The notes: generated from the letters alone by a model not told the origin. A stretch of DNA of 64,000 bases from Verrucomicrobiota bacterium (GCA_022710935.1 JAKLFY010000017.1:33174-97173); one strand, 5' to 3'. Shown: positions 1 through 8,754, counted from the first letter of the stretch. Numbers and translations are program-made.

Positions 1-2
1 CG

Positions 3-1436
3 CGGGTCGACCTCCAAGCCTATTGGTTGGGCCGCAGGTGGCCAGATGACGCCGCCGTCCGCGGGCGTCTCCCCAGTTTTGAGCTGTATCGCCGTGAAAG
101 CACCAAGACCCGCGTCATTCTCGAAGCGTTGGAGGAGAGTTTCGGCCATCGCGAGCGTGTCGACCTGTCCACCCTGACTATTGAGCATGTCGTGCCCCAA
201 ACCATTTCCAACAACAAGCACGGCAAGGCGTGGAAGGAGATGCTTGGCGACGAGTGGGAAATGATCCACGACACCCTGCTCCACACCCTGGGTAACCTCA
301 CTCTCACCGGCTACAACACCGAGTTGAGCAATTCCGCCTTCGACGTCAAACGCGTCGAACTCGGCAAAAGCCATCTTGACCTGAACAGCTACTTCCCGGC
401 CTTGCCAAAATGGGATGCCGAGGCCATCCGCGTGCGGTCGGTTGTTTTGGCGGAACGCCTAGTCAACCTCTGGCCACGCCCCGCAACAGATGTCGTCTAT
501 GCCGCTTCCGCCGAGGCCATGCCCCAACCGGAGGGTCTGACAAATGCCGCCAAGCAACGCCTCGAATACTGGCGTCACATGGACGTCCGACTGGAGGAAC
601 GGGGCGTGCGCCCCGGCCTCATCGTTGCCGCTCCCGATTCCTCCATCACCGCCGCCATCGGGGATTCCGGCGCTGCTGAACTTGAGTTTGGTTTCAACCA
701 GCAGCGCGGTCGCATATTCCTTTCCCTCAACCTCTCTGATGAAATCGGCGCATACATCGCCGGCCACCTCGCCGAGGCCAAAAGTGTCGTCGAGCAGGAA
801 TTGGGCTACGCGCTCGAATGGGAAATCCGCAACCAGGGCGGTGAGATCTCCATCTCTGACGAAGGCATTCAAATCCGCGATGAAAATGACTGGCCGGTCC
901 AACACGATTGGTTTGGCGACCGCCTGGAGGACTTCCAGCGCGTGCTCCAACGCCGCGTCGTGGCGCTGGAACAGGAGGCCCTGAATGTGCCCGAACTCCG
1001 CCAGGCTTGCGAACAGCGCGCGTTGCTTGTCCGGTACTGGCGAGCCTGTTCGGCGGCATTGGCCGGGTCAAACCTCTCGTTCCCCGAGAGTGCCCCGGAC
1101 GCGGGCCGCACCCTCTGCCGGTTCAAGCCGCTAGACGATGGCATCCATTTGGGTGCCCAGTATTACCCCACCACTTCAACGCTCTGTGTGTATTTTGCAG
1201 TTGGAAGTTCTGCCGGGCGCAACTACCGGCGTCTCTACAAGGAACTCGTGGAAAGCCACATCCCGGAGCTGGAGAATCAGGTCGGCGAGACGCTGCATTG
1301 GGAAGACCCCTATTTCTGGGTCGCCATACCCGCGAACATCGCCAACGCGGACGACTGGCCGCGCCAGCATCAATGGGTCAGGACAGTGGCGGAAAGGTTT
1401 GTCGCGACATTCAAACCCAGGCTCGGGATCGAGTAA
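3..1436 (+). CDS. GmrSD-type HNH (DUF1524) plus DUF4268 protein, 5' partial
   Basis: The reading frame is open to the left edge of the window, so the N-terminus is missing. The first ~130 visible residues hold a DUF1524-type HNH core: an IEHVVPQ motif followed about 35 residues later by LGNLTLTGYN. This is the layout of the C-terminal nuclease of GmrSD-like type IV restriction enzymes. The rest resembles DUF4268, with two similar halves, each with an acidic W-rich segment (ENDWPVQHDWF and DDWPRQHQW). In known family members a DUF262 ParB-like NTPase precedes the HNH part and would lie outside the window. The likely role is nuclease-based defence against modified or foreign DNA; this is inferred from the family. 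It is not clear whether it belongs to the plasmid-like backbone. Confidence 0.75.
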   Translation, partial: RVDLQAYWLGRRWPDDAAVRGRLPSFELYRRESTKTRVILEALEESFGHRERVDLSTLTIEHVVPQTISNNKHGKAWKEMLGDEWEMIHDTLLHTLGNLTLTGYNTELSNSAFDVKRVELGKSHLDLNSYFPALPKWDAEAIRVRSVVLAERLVNLWPRPATDVVYAASAEAMPQPEGLTNAAKQRLEYWRHMDVRLEERGVRPGLIVAAPDSSITAAIGDSGAAELEFGFNQQRGRIFLSLNLSDEIGAYIAGHLAEAKSVVEQELGYALEWEIRNQGGEISISDEGIQIRDENDWPVQHDWFGDRLEDFQRVLQRRVVALEQEALNVPELRQACEQRALLVRYWRACSAALAGSNLSFPESAPDAGRTLCRFKPLDDGIHLGAQYYPTTSTLCVYFAVGSSAGRNYRRLYKELVESHIPELENQVGETLHWEDPYFWVAIPANIANADDWPRQHQWVRTVAERFVATFKPRLGIE

Positions 1437-1471
1437 TGCGCGTCAGTGAAAGGAGCACACCGCGAACGCCT

Positions 1472-1993
1472 TCAGGTCGGCATCTTTAGGCCAAGCGTCT
1501 CGAAATGAAGTAGCGCCTCGGCGTTGCCTTTGGCGTCGTCCACTGGATTGTGGGTGTGGCGGGTGCGCCGGAACTGCTTCGACTCCGTCGCTTTGCTCAT
1601 GTCCCGCATCAGTCCGCAGTACAGATCCCCGATTCGCCGTCCTGAGAAACCGAACGGGTTACCGCCCGTGAACCGGTGGAAGTAGTAATTGATGAACTGC
1701 CAATCGAAGGCGAGGTTGTCCGAGATGAAGACTGCCCACCCCTTCCCCACGGCGGCAAGCCAGCGGCCAAACTCATCCATCACTTTGGTGGGGTCGTTGA
1801 ATTCAAGGTGTTCCGCCCGTGTGAAGCCGCTCACCCGCAACGCTTCGTCCAGATAGCGCTCGCTGATGGGCCGGACCTGACCATAGAACGTCTTCTGCAG
1901 CGACGGTTCCACCAACACCGCCCCGAAGCAGACCATGGAATACTCCCCGGGAATGGGACCATCCGCCTCCACATCGACGACCACCAAATTCAT
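1472..1993 (-). CDS. DEDDh-family 3'-5' exonuclease
   Basis: A 173-residue protein with the exonuclease fold signature. Asp7 and Glu9 lie in VVVDVEADGP (motif I), Asp97 in LAFDWQF (motif II), and His148 with Asp153 in THNPVDDA (motif III, H-x4-D). The set matches DEDDh enzymes such as RNase T and the DnaQ epsilon subunit, which remove nucleotides from 3' ends. It is short and has no added domain, so it is probably a stand-alone proofreading or RNA-trimming enzyme. It lies 75 bp downstream of the polymerase IV gene on the same strand, so the two could be co-expressed in DNA repair. Which substrate it uses cannot be read from the sequence. Confidence 0.8.
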   Translation of the reverse strand: MNLVVVDVEADGPIPGEYSMVCFGAVLVEPSLQKTFYGQVRPISERYLDEALRVSGFTRAEHLEFNDPTKVMDEFGRWLAAVGKGWAVFISDNLAFDWQFINYYFHRFTGGNPFGFSGRRIGDLYCGLMRDMSKATESKQFRRTRHTHNPVDDAKGNAEALLHFETLGLKMPT

Positions 1994-2068
1994 GCACGCA
2001 AGGTAGCGCCGGGTGGCGTCGGCTGTCAGGTCTTCCCTTCAGCCACAGACGGCGCGGCGCCACGCCCG

Positions 2069-3142
2069 CTACAGCAAGGTCAACTGCTGTGCCGTCGGCT
2101 CGCGCAGGTTGCTCACCCCCAAGCCGAGCAGTCGCAGGGGACGAGAGACCAACCTCTTTCGCCCGAGCACGAAACATCCGAGCCGATAGATGTCCTTGGC
2201 TTCGGTGATCGGGTCCTCGACGCTGAGCTGGCGCGTCAAGGTGGTGAAGTCGCCATACCGCACCTTCACCTGGATCGTGTGCGCTGCCAGGTGACGCCGC
2301 TTCAGCTTGGCCGCGATCTCCGCGGCTTGCTCCCGCAGACACGCCCGCAGGACGCCCCGGTCCTCAGTGTCGTGCAGGAACGTTTCCTCACCGCTGATGC
2401 TTTTGACCTCGTCGCCCAACTCCAGCGGCCGGTCGTCTTCGCCCACTGCGAACTGCTTGAGCTTCGGCCCGAATGAGCCCACCAGCGCCCGCAGATCGCC
2501 GCCGTAATCCTGCAGGTCACCCACCGTCCGAATGCCAGCTCGCAGCAACACCTGCTCGGTGACCCGGCCCACGCCGTACAACACGCGCGCCGGCAGCGGA
2601 CGGAGAAACTGGACCTTGTCCCGCTCGGAAACCACGGTCAGCCCGTCCGGCTTCTCGAAGTCGCTGGCGATCTTGGCCAGCAGCTTGTTCGAGGCGATGC
2701 CGATGGTCGCCGTCAAACCGCGTTCAGACCGGATGCGCTCTTTCAACTGGCGGGCGATCGGCACGCATTGGAGCAAAGAGGCGTCGGCATCCTCCGCCTG
2801 GCAGCGGGCGGACAAGTCCAGATACGCCTCGTCGATGGACATCGGCTCGATCACCGCGCCGGTTTCGCCCATGATTCGGAGAATGAGCCTGGATTCCTCC
2901 TTGTACCGATCCATACGCGGGCGGACGAAGATGCCCTTGGGGCAGAGGCGACCGGCGGTGGCGCTGGGTATGGCGGAGCGGACGCCGAACTTGCGCGCTT
3001 CGTAGCTGGCGGCGCAGACGACGCCACGCTGGGTGGGCGGGGCGCCGACGATGACCGGCTTGCCGCGCAACGCCGGATTGTCGCGCTGCTCCACCGAGGC
3101 GAAGAACGCGTCCATATCAAGATGGGCAATGACCCGATACAT
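2069..3142 (-). CDS. dinB: DNA polymerase IV (Y-family translesion polymerase)
   Basis: A 357-residue protein with the Y-family catalytic landmarks. HLDMDAFFASVEQ sits at the N-terminus with a metal-binding Asp9, and the SIDEAYLD motif lies near residue 100 with the paired Asp/Glu. A GIASNKLLAKIASDFEKPDG segment and a C-terminal little-finger region follow. The end (QLTLL) fits a beta-clamp-binding peptide. The start was placed at the ATG at 3142 because MYRVIAHLDMDAFF is the usual beginning of DinB; the open frame continues upstream but is not family-like. It carries out error-prone bypass of DNA lesions. Its length is normal for the family and no catalytic residue appears to be missing. Confidence 0.93.
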   Translation of the reverse strand: MYRVIAHLDMDAFFASVEQRDNPALRGKPVIVGAPPTQRGVVCAASYEARKFGVRSAIPSATAGRLCPKGIFVRPRMDRYKEESRLILRIMGETGAVIEPMSIDEAYLDLSARCQAEDADASLLQCVPIARQLKERIRSERGLTATIGIASNKLLAKIASDFEKPDGLTVVSERDKVQFLRPLPARVLYGVGRVTEQVLLRAGIRTVGDLQDYGGDLRALVGSFGPKLKQFAVGEDDRPLELGDEVKSISGEETFLHDTEDRGVLRACLREQAAEIAAKLKRRHLAAHTIQVKVRYGDFTTLTRQLSVEDPITEAKDIYRLGCFVLGRKRLVSRPLRLLGLGVSNLREPTAQQLTLL

Positions 3143-3312
3143 CGTAAGAGCAGAATGCCATTCCCCAGGGCATTCACCAAGGCTCCGACTTTCGTTGTCG
3201 GGCTTTCGTTGCTGCCAAGTCTCGGAGACAATTGTCGCCGAACGGATGAAGCGCCGAACCCTCAAACTGGAGAGAGACCTGGCGGAAGACCTTCGCCAAA
3301 AGGGCTACACCG

Positions 3313-4044
3313 TCACAGGTGGGCATTGACCCCTCCAACCTCGCCTCTGTCTCTTACCGGGCCTCCAGCCCTTCGGACCGGACCCGCCGATGCCACCTGT
3401 GCTTCACACCCTCGCTTTCGATCGAACGGCTGCGATGGCCGTCGACGAAGACCGACGGCACTTATCGGCACAAGTTCCAGGCCGGCCAGTTTGCGTCGTT
3501 GGTTCACGAGGCGCAAAAGGCGCCAGAGTTGGCGCCGTACTGGCGCCCAGGGCTCGAAGGGCAACCCACGAAACTCGGCGCTGATCGCTTCCGCCGCCCG
3601 ATGCAGAGCCAGGCCCTCAAACCGGGCCTCAAGTTTAGCATAGAGGCCGGCATCAATGCGCACCGAGGGGTGCCAGGTGGTACTTCGCCAGCCAGGCCGG
3701 TAGCCGATGGAGTACCGGTGGAAGTGAATCGGCGCTTCGCGGATGTCTTTCACGGCTGCTCCCTCCGCCTCGAAGAACCGATGCCGGCCCTGTGTGGCGA
3801 TGATGACGAAGAACCGGTCGAACCGTAGGTATTGCACATTGGCGCAGCCTTGCTTCTTCCGGCGCGCGCGCGTCCAGCGCGAGATGTCGATGTCGTAGCG
3901 GCGGATGATTTTCTCGTCGATTCGTTCGGGGACCTTGTGCGGCGGAATCCAGCCCGTCACGTAGAAGTAATAGCCGTGCCCCACGTAGGCGACGGCCAGT
4001 TGCCGCACGAACCCCTCGATGCTTCCGGCCACGCAGCGGTACAT
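3313..4044 (-). CDS. Conserved protein of unknown function
   Basis: A 243-residue basic protein beginning MYRCVAGSIEGFVRQLA. The start at 4044 was chosen because this opening looks like that of similar proteins I recall from Verrucomicrobiota and Acidobacteriota; the frame is open further upstream. It has many aromatic residues (YYFYVTGWIP, HRFFEAEG, HFHRYSIGYRP) and many Arg/Lys, suggesting nucleic-acid binding, but no named domain could be assigned. The last ~40 residues (after RRRPSQPF) look poorly conserved. A copy of the 16-bp palindrome shared with three other sites lies 84 bp upstream of the start, so it may share regulation or partition context with the plasmid backbone. Function is unknown. 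Confidence 0.6.
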   Translation of the reverse strand: MYRCVAGSIEGFVRQLAVAYVGHGYYFYVTGWIPPHKVPERIDEKIIRRYDIDISRWTRARRKKQGCANVQYLRFDRFFVIIATQGRHRFFEAEGAAVKDIREAPIHFHRYSIGYRPGWRSTTWHPSVRIDAGLYAKLEARFEGLALHRAAEAISAEFRGLPFEPWAPVRRQLWRLLRLVNQRRKLAGLELVPISAVGLRRRPSQPFDRKRGCEAQVASAGPVRRAGGPVRDRGEVGGVNAHL

Positions 4045-4127
4045 GTCTCGCTCACCTCCAATGAGTCGGGTGGCCGGCGTATGCGCCGCCCACCACGTTA
4101 CATTCGCCCGAGCCGACCGCCCACGCT

Positions 4128-4143
4128 GTTCACACGTCTGAAC
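4128..4143. repeat. 16-bp palindrome, copy 1 (GTTCACACGTCTGAAC)
   Basis: This is one of four near-identical palindromes (4128, 9580, 12938, 16059) with consensus GTTCASACGTYTGAAC. This copy has one mismatch to perfect symmetry. It sits 84 bp upstream of the conserved gene at 3313-4044. The repeated, symmetrical design suggests a dimeric DNA-binding protein such as ParB or an operon regulator. Confidence 0.75.
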
Positions 4144-4222
4144 AACGTGGGCGCGACCGTCTCGCGCACGGTCAGGAAGATGGAGACTGTTTACGGCACA
4201 ATCTCCGAAGCACAAATCCTTC

Positions 4223-4274
4223 GCGACCGGTGCCCCGGCTTTCTCCGTCCGGAGAAAGCGGTCCCTTCGGTCGC
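4223..4274. repeat. Long two-step hairpin
   Basis: The inner stem is a perfect 10-bp pair (GCTTTCTCCG at 4238-4247 with CGGAGAAAGC at 4250-4259) around a 2-base turn. An outer 7-bp pair (GCGACCG at 4223-4229 with CGGTCGC at 4268-4274) extends it. No T-run follows on either strand, so it is not a typical terminator. It may be part of a structured RNA or protect an mRNA end. Confidence 0.6.
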
Positions 4275-5862
4275 TGAAACCTCTCGTTGCCGAGCGCGCG
4301 CAGCGCGCGCTGTATTCCCAAGTAGTTGTTGCGCTATTACATGGTTGTTGCGCTCCCTACCTTAACCCTTGCTGCTTCAGGGATCGGACCCGAAGCAGTC
4401 AACCTCCTGTGCCAAAAGACAAGCCACCTCCCGATGGTCTCTCCTTTAGCCGCTCTATCTTTCGCTTCTCTGAGCGAATCCACCCGGTGTTGGACGCCGG
4501 GTGAATTCATCGTCGAGACGAGTAGTATCCGTCACCTCTTTCGGTCGCCGTTGATTGGCCCGGCACCACCCGTAGCCACGGCAACACGACGGCCACTGCC
4601 TTGCAGTCGTCGTGCGGGATCACTCCGCTCCTACTTGAGGCCCGCTCCCAGAGTTCAGCTTTTCAATCACCTGGCAGATTCCCAGGCACCGGCCACCACG
4701 CCGGCCGCTGAACTCCTTCCCCGGTTAGCGCTGCTCTTCTCTTGATCAGTCACGTCGGTAGGGCACACGTGTGTGCCCGGCCGGCCGCCGGTATGTGGAA
4801 AGCTCCCGCTTTCCCATAGTTTCCATCCCGCGGTTGCGGGATGATTTCGGGGGGCAGAACACAGAAGCTCCCCCCTACCCAGGTCCGGCGACGGCATTCC
4901 CAGTTCGGCACCGTCTCTGACCAAGCTGACCAGCAAGGGCTTGATGCCCCTTTCATCGTTGAGCTCTTCACCGGCCGCGTTTTGCGCGGCACACCGGGCG
5001 GTCTCTTGACTCCGCCCGACTCCGAGTGTCGCCACCCGGAGGCTCCCGACGCTGGCGAATGTTCCACGAACCTCACGAGCTTTTCACCCGATTGGCCATC
5101 ATGGCTTTGGTCCTTGAGTCCCACCGGGGGATTAGTGCGAACGCCGTAGCGTCGCACGCACCCACTTTGAGCAGCACGGCTTGAAGTCGGTTTGGACCCG
5201 GCTTCGAGCATGTCCCGGTCGCCCTTGCTCCTGCGCATTTACAGTCCCATGGGATAGAACCTGGAGATTACTCTTGAGAGAACCGCATGCCGACTCTTGC
5301 GAGCCAGATGATCGTTCAATCCGCGAAGGATTACTTCCAGGAGCCTCCCTCGCACTGGACGAGCCACTCTCGTGGCATCCAGCGCTACGGATCGCGCACG
5401 TGACAGGTGGTGATCCTGTCCCCTTAGCCCGCGCTGGTGAGACGCAGGTTTGCCGGGTGTCCGCGACTCGTCTCGACGACGCAAAGATGTGCGTTTGCGT
5501 CAACCGCTCGCGCTCAAAAAGAGAGCGCGATTCGATCGCCCTTTAGCACAGACGATCTGCTGCCGCCAAATGGAAAGTGATGGGCAAATGCGGGGCGCGG
5601 ATTGAAGCGCCGCAGTACAACCGCCAGGATCGCGAACCGATCTCGTTCAGCCCAGCGCGACCTCGGGGGACCGGCTGTCCAGCGACCAACTGCTGCAACA
5701 TTCCCGGCTGCTCGCGCAAGTATCCTGTAGAATGTGCCCTCGGCTTGACCAGGTCGCGCGTCGGCAGAGAAAACGTCTGCGGCGTGCGGATCACCTGTTG
5801 TCAGGTCGGGGCGAATCGTGTTACAGGCCATGCTGGTTAAATACCGTTACCACTGGAGGGTC

Positions 5863-6066
5863 ATGGCACGCAACATGGACAAGAGAAGGAAGCTCACCCG
5901 ATCCACCGGCGTCACGTTGGATCTGCCTGTGTTCGACTATTTGTGTGAACTGGCGCAGCGCGACGAACGCGATCGCAGTTATTGTATCAATCGGATCATC
6001 CGCGATCACGCCGAACGCGCCGGCACGCCGTTGCCGTCGCCGTATCCGACCGAACGGTCGGCGTGA
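5863..6066 (+). CDS. Small ribbon-helix-helix-like DNA-binding protein
   Basis: A 67-residue basic protein. The part TGVTLDLPVFDYLCELAQRDERDRSYCINRIIRDHAERAG fits a ribbon-helix-helix (CopG/Arc) fold: a short beta strand, a helix, a turn with Arg/Ser, then a second helix. The start at ATG 5863 follows a good ribosome binding site (CTGGAGGG, 5853-5860). The gene lies 16 bp upstream of the replication initiator. Such proteins often repress plasmid copy number or rep/par operons; that role is inferred here from position. An upstream in-frame ATG at 5818 lacks a clear ribosome binding site. Confidence 0.7.
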   Translation: MARNMDKRRKLTRSTGVTLDLPVFDYLCELAQRDERDRSYCINRIIRDHAERAGTPLPSPYPTERSA

Positions 6067-6082
6067 GGGGTGCGGGAGGGTC

Positions 6083-7987
6083 ATGACCGAAGTATCGAAG
6101 ACACATCCGCCCGCATTTCCCGGTTTTCCCGATTTTCAGGCCAATGTGACCTTTGTCCCGCTGCAGTTCTTCACCATCGTCCTTCCCCACTCCTCGCGCG
6201 GCTGTGTCCGGCTGGTGGGTTACATGCTCCGGCGCATCCTGGGCTGGGTCGACACCGACGGCAATCCAACCCGCGAAAAGCTGCAGTTCAGCTATCGGGA
6301 TTTGATCCGGGACGCGGGTGTTTCACGTGAAAACGTGCCCGAGGCCCTCGACGAGGCCATCCACCGAGGCTTCGTGCGCTGCGTGCGCCCGCCGCGGGCC
6401 GCCCGGCGGGGCCAGGCGGCGCAGTGCGGCATCTACGAGTTGAACTGGGACGAACGGGGACCGTACACGAATGCACCCGAGTCGTTCGATGGCTTCTACT
6501 TCCCGGAGGCGGCGGTGATGACCTTTGACGAGAGCGGAACTGCGGTCCAACGGCCCAAGGTGGCGCGCAAGAACATTCCCAACACCTTCTTCGACTACCT
6601 TTTGCCGCGCGAACGGCTGTCCGTCATCCGGGTCGTGGGCGCGATGCTCTTCTACAGCATCCAATGGGGACCCGGCGGCGAACGCAAAGTCCCGGTTACA
6701 CTCTCGATTTCCGAACTGGCCCGCTTGACCCAACTCTCGCGTCAACATGTCCACACCGCCCTCACCAATGCCGAGGCTGCGGGCTACCTCACCTGCGTCG
6801 AGCCAGGCCGGTTCGATGCCAACGCGGGCATCGAAAGCCGCCCGGCCACCTACGCCGTGCGGTGGATCAGTGCGATGATGGTACCTCTAAACGGCGAGGA
6901 CTTGGATGGTTCCACAGCTCCCCACTCGGAAATGGCGAATGGTGAGCAGTCCGAAAAGGTGAACGGCAGAGCGGTCAGAAAAGGTGAACGGGACCAGTCC
7001 GAAAAGGTGAACGGGGAGCGGTCAGAAAAGGTGAACGGTATAAGGATTAAAAAGGAACTTAAAACAGGTACAACAGCAGCAGCAATGTACCACCGTGAGG
7101 CGGCTGCGCCGGATGCTGCGGCTGTCGATCCCGCCAGTGTGGAGTTGCTGGTGCAGACTGGGTTCGACGAACGGGGGGCCCGGTCTCTGACCGCCCAGTC
7201 TTCCCCGGAGATCATCCGCCAACAACTGGAATGGCTGCCGCTGCGCAGGGCGAGACACAGCCGGTTGGGACTCTTACGCCGGGCCATCGAACAGAACTGG
7301 CCCAAGCCGGAGCGGTTCGACGGGCCGGCGCCGGCGGCCGGGGAGGCGGCGGAGGTCTTTGCCCGGTACTACTACGCCGGTTATCACGGGAACGAAGGCG
7401 AGCCCGCCGCCGAACCGCAAGCCAAGGACGTGCACGCCGCCGCCAGCGTAGTCGGTCGGCTGCTGGAAATTGACCGCAAGCCGTCTTTGGTACCCGAATG
7501 GGCTCGGGAATTCGGCCGGTTCGTCCGCGGTCGACAGCGGGGCGATGCTCGCGCCAAGCCCTACTTGGGACCAGCCGCGCTGCTCCATGCCGACGACTTC
7601 GTCCTCCGCGTCCGCATCCGAGCCCAACGCGCACGGGTTGCACACCCGTTGCCGGTGCAGCCATCGCGGCAGGAGTCCTTTGCCGACGCTTACCACCAGT
7701 ACCTCGCACAGACGGAGCAACGGTATCGCCAGGAACTGCCCGAACTGTATGCGGAATTCACCCAGCACCGGCAGCAGAGCCGCCACATCATTGAGTCCGG
7801 TCTCTGCCGCGAACTGCCCCGGATGCTGGAGTGGTTCGACGCCGACGCCACCCGCCTGAGCGCTTTCGCCAAGTATTTCCGCCGGCACCGGGAGCACCCG
7901 GTGCCCGGCTTTGAGCAATGGGATGCGCGGTATAACCGGCGGCCACCGCCGGACCCGCCGCCAGCATTGGAGCACGTCGCAGGATGA
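6083..7987 (+). CDS. Replication initiator-like protein with two winged-helix domains
   Basis: A 634-residue protein. The start at ATG 6083 follows GGGAGGG (6074-6080). Residues ~60-105 (FSYRDLIRDAGVSRENVPEAL...RGFV) and ~195-240 (LSISELARLTQLSRQHVHTALTNAEAAGYL) each read as a winged helix-turn-helix, the arrangement of iteron-binding plasmid initiators. Codons ~281-319 are built from DNA repeats (see the origin entry) and form a charged linker. The C-terminal ~300 residues are Ala/Arg/Glu-rich and have no recognised domain. The stop overlaps the parA start (ATGA). The likely role is to bind its own iterons and open the origin. The family could not be named; a transcription regulator is an alternative, but repeats plus ParAB make replication more likely. 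Confidence 0.65.
   Translation: MTEVSKTHPPAFPGFPDFQANVTFVPLQFFTIVLPHSSRGCVRLVGYMLRRILGWVDTDGNPTREKLQFSYRDLIRDAGVSRENVPEALDEAIHRGFVRCVRPPRAARRGQAAQCGIYELNWDERGPYTNAPESFDGFYFPEAAVMTFDESGTAVQRPKVARKNIPNTFFDYLLPRERLSVIRVVGAMLFYSIQWGPGGERKVPVTLSISELARLTQLSRQHVHTALTNAEAAGYLTCVEPGRFDANAGIESRPATYAVRWISAMMVPLNGEDLDGSTAPHSEMANGEQSEKVNGRAVRKGERDQSEKVNGERSEKVNGIRIKKELKTGTTAAAMYHREAAAPDAAAVDPASVELLVQTGFDERGARSLTAQSSPEIIRQQLEWLPLRRARHSRLGLLRRAIEQNWPKPERFDGPAPAAGEAAEVFARYYYAGYHGNEGEPAAEPQAKDVHAAASVVGRLLEIDRKPSLVPEWAREFGRFVRGRQRGDARAKPYLGPAALLHADDFVLRVRIRAQRARVAHPLPVQPSRQESFADAYHQYLAQTEQRYRQELPELYAEFTQHRQQSRHIIESGLCRELPRMLEWFDADATRLSAFAKYFRRHREHPVPGFEQWDARYNRRPPPDPPPALEHVAG
6319..6334. promoter_or_regulatory. 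parS-like site inside the initiator gene
   Basis: TGTTTCACGTGAAAAC contains the complete 12-bp palindromic core TTTCACGTGAAA of the classical chromosomal parS (TGTTTCACGTGAAACA) and differs from it only in the last two bases. It lies about 1.65 kb upstream of parA, within codons for VSREN in the first winged helix. Being coding, it could be chance, but the closeness to parAB makes a functional ParB site plausible. Confidence 0.5.
6924..7085 (+). other. Candidate replication origin: iteron array plus A-rich tract, inside the coding sequence
   Basis: Four copies of GTCMGAAAAGGTGAACGG lie at 6949-6966, 6974-6991, 6997-7014 and 7021-7038, with a weaker fifth copy at 6924-6942. The period is 23-25 bp, about two helical turns. 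Copy 2 is read in a different codon phase from copies 1, 3 and 4 (RKGERD versus SEKVNG), so the DNA and not the peptide is conserved. An A-rich stretch with few G/C (about 7036-7085) follows directly and would suit strand opening. The layout matches origins located inside the initiator gene, as in lambda O and RepA_N plasmids. Confidence 0.7.
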
Positions 7988-8754
7988 GAGTGATTGCCAT
8001 CATCAACCAGAAGGGCGGCGTCGGCAAGACGACGACCGCGGTGAATCTCTCGGCTTATCTGGCCCGAGCCGGATTGGAAACGCTGCTCATTGACCTGGAC
8101 CCCCAGGCGCACGCCACGGTCGGGCTGGGCCTGGAGCCGGACCTTCTGGATGGAGCCACGATTGGCGAGGTGCTGCTGTCCGACGACGGCTCAGTCGAGG
8201 CCATCGTGACCGCGACATACCTGGCGGCGCTCAAGGTCGCCCCGGCCTCGATCCGGCTCTCGAAGGTCGAGTCGCTGCTCCAGGCACGGCACTTCCGCGA
8301 GCAGCGCCTGCTCCACGCGCTGGAGCCGTTGCAGGGCTTTCAATACGTCGTGATCGACTGCCAGCCTACCTTGGGCGTCCTGCCCGTCAACGCCATGGTC
8401 GCCGCCGATCATTTCCTCATTCCGGCACCCCCCGCCGGCTATGCGTTGCGCGGCTTGGGCGATCTGCTCGAAACCCTCCACGGCGTCAAGCGCTACGCCT
8501 CGGGATGGGATTTTCGGGTGTTGCTCACCATGGTGATGGGCAAGGCCACGGTGACCAATGAACTGATCCGGGTTGCTCTGGAACCGCTGCGGGAGAAAGT
8601 GCTCCACACCACCATCGCCCGGTGCGAAATCCTCAATCGCGTCCAGACCGTCGATCACCCCAGGGACATCGGCGCTTACGCCGCCAACAGCCGCGCCGCC
8701 GCAGACTACCAATTGTTGGCTCAGGAGATTCTTGCATTATGGCCACCTCACTAA
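7984..8754 (+). CDS. parA: ParA-family partition ATPase
   Basis: A 256-residue deviant Walker ATPase. KGGVGKTT (residues 10-17) is the Walker A box with its signature lysine, LLIDLDPQAHAT is the A' motif, and YVVIDCQPTLG is Walker B. The protein is short and starts right at the ATPase fold, without the N-terminal helix-turn-helix of type Ia plasmid ParA, so it resembles chromosomal Soj. It would move or position ParB-bound DNA over the nucleoid. It overlaps the initiator gene by ATGA at its start and parB by 16 bp at its end, so the genes are translationally coupled. Confidence 0.93.
   Translation: MRVIAIINQKGGVGKTTTAVNLSAYLARAGLETLLIDLDPQAHATVGLGLEPDLLDGATIGEVLLSDDGSVEAIVTATYLAALKVAPASIRLSKVESLLQARHFREQRLLHALEPLQGFQYVVIDCQPTLGVLPVNAMVAADHFLIPAPPAGYALRGLGDLLETLHGVKRYASGWDFRVLLTMVMGKATVTNELIRVALEPLREKVLHTTIARCEILNRVQTVDHPRDIGAYAANSRAAADYQLLAQEILALWPPH

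Larger units (their letters stand above)
4045..5862. other. Gene-poor region with strong hairpins
   Basis: No reading frame here looks like a real protein on either strand. The stretch has several strong inverted repeats: 4223-4274, a GCGC-rich palindrome around 4289-4312, and an 8-bp stem with a 7-base loop at 5508-5530. On the minus strand short open frames run through between about 5500 and 4670. Their composition reminds me of the untranslated parts of bacterial group II introns, but no reverse transcriptase and no domain V hairpin were recognised. It may be a degenerate intron or another large structured RNA. This is a weak reading and the region may simply be decayed sequence. Confidence 0.35.

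Noticed and set aside
1676..2476. Long plus-strand open frame across the exonuclease and dinB genes
   Set aside because: Antisense shadow of two well-supported genes; composition not protein-like.
3246..3329. 27-codon frame (MKRRTLKLERDL...) between dinB and the next gene
   Set aside because: Too short, no clear ribosome binding site and no sign of a family; probably chance.
4667..5238. Overlapping minus-strand frames of 122 and 162 codons
   Set aside because: Gly/Arg/Ser-rich, no recognisable domain, overlap each other; more likely structured noncoding DNA.
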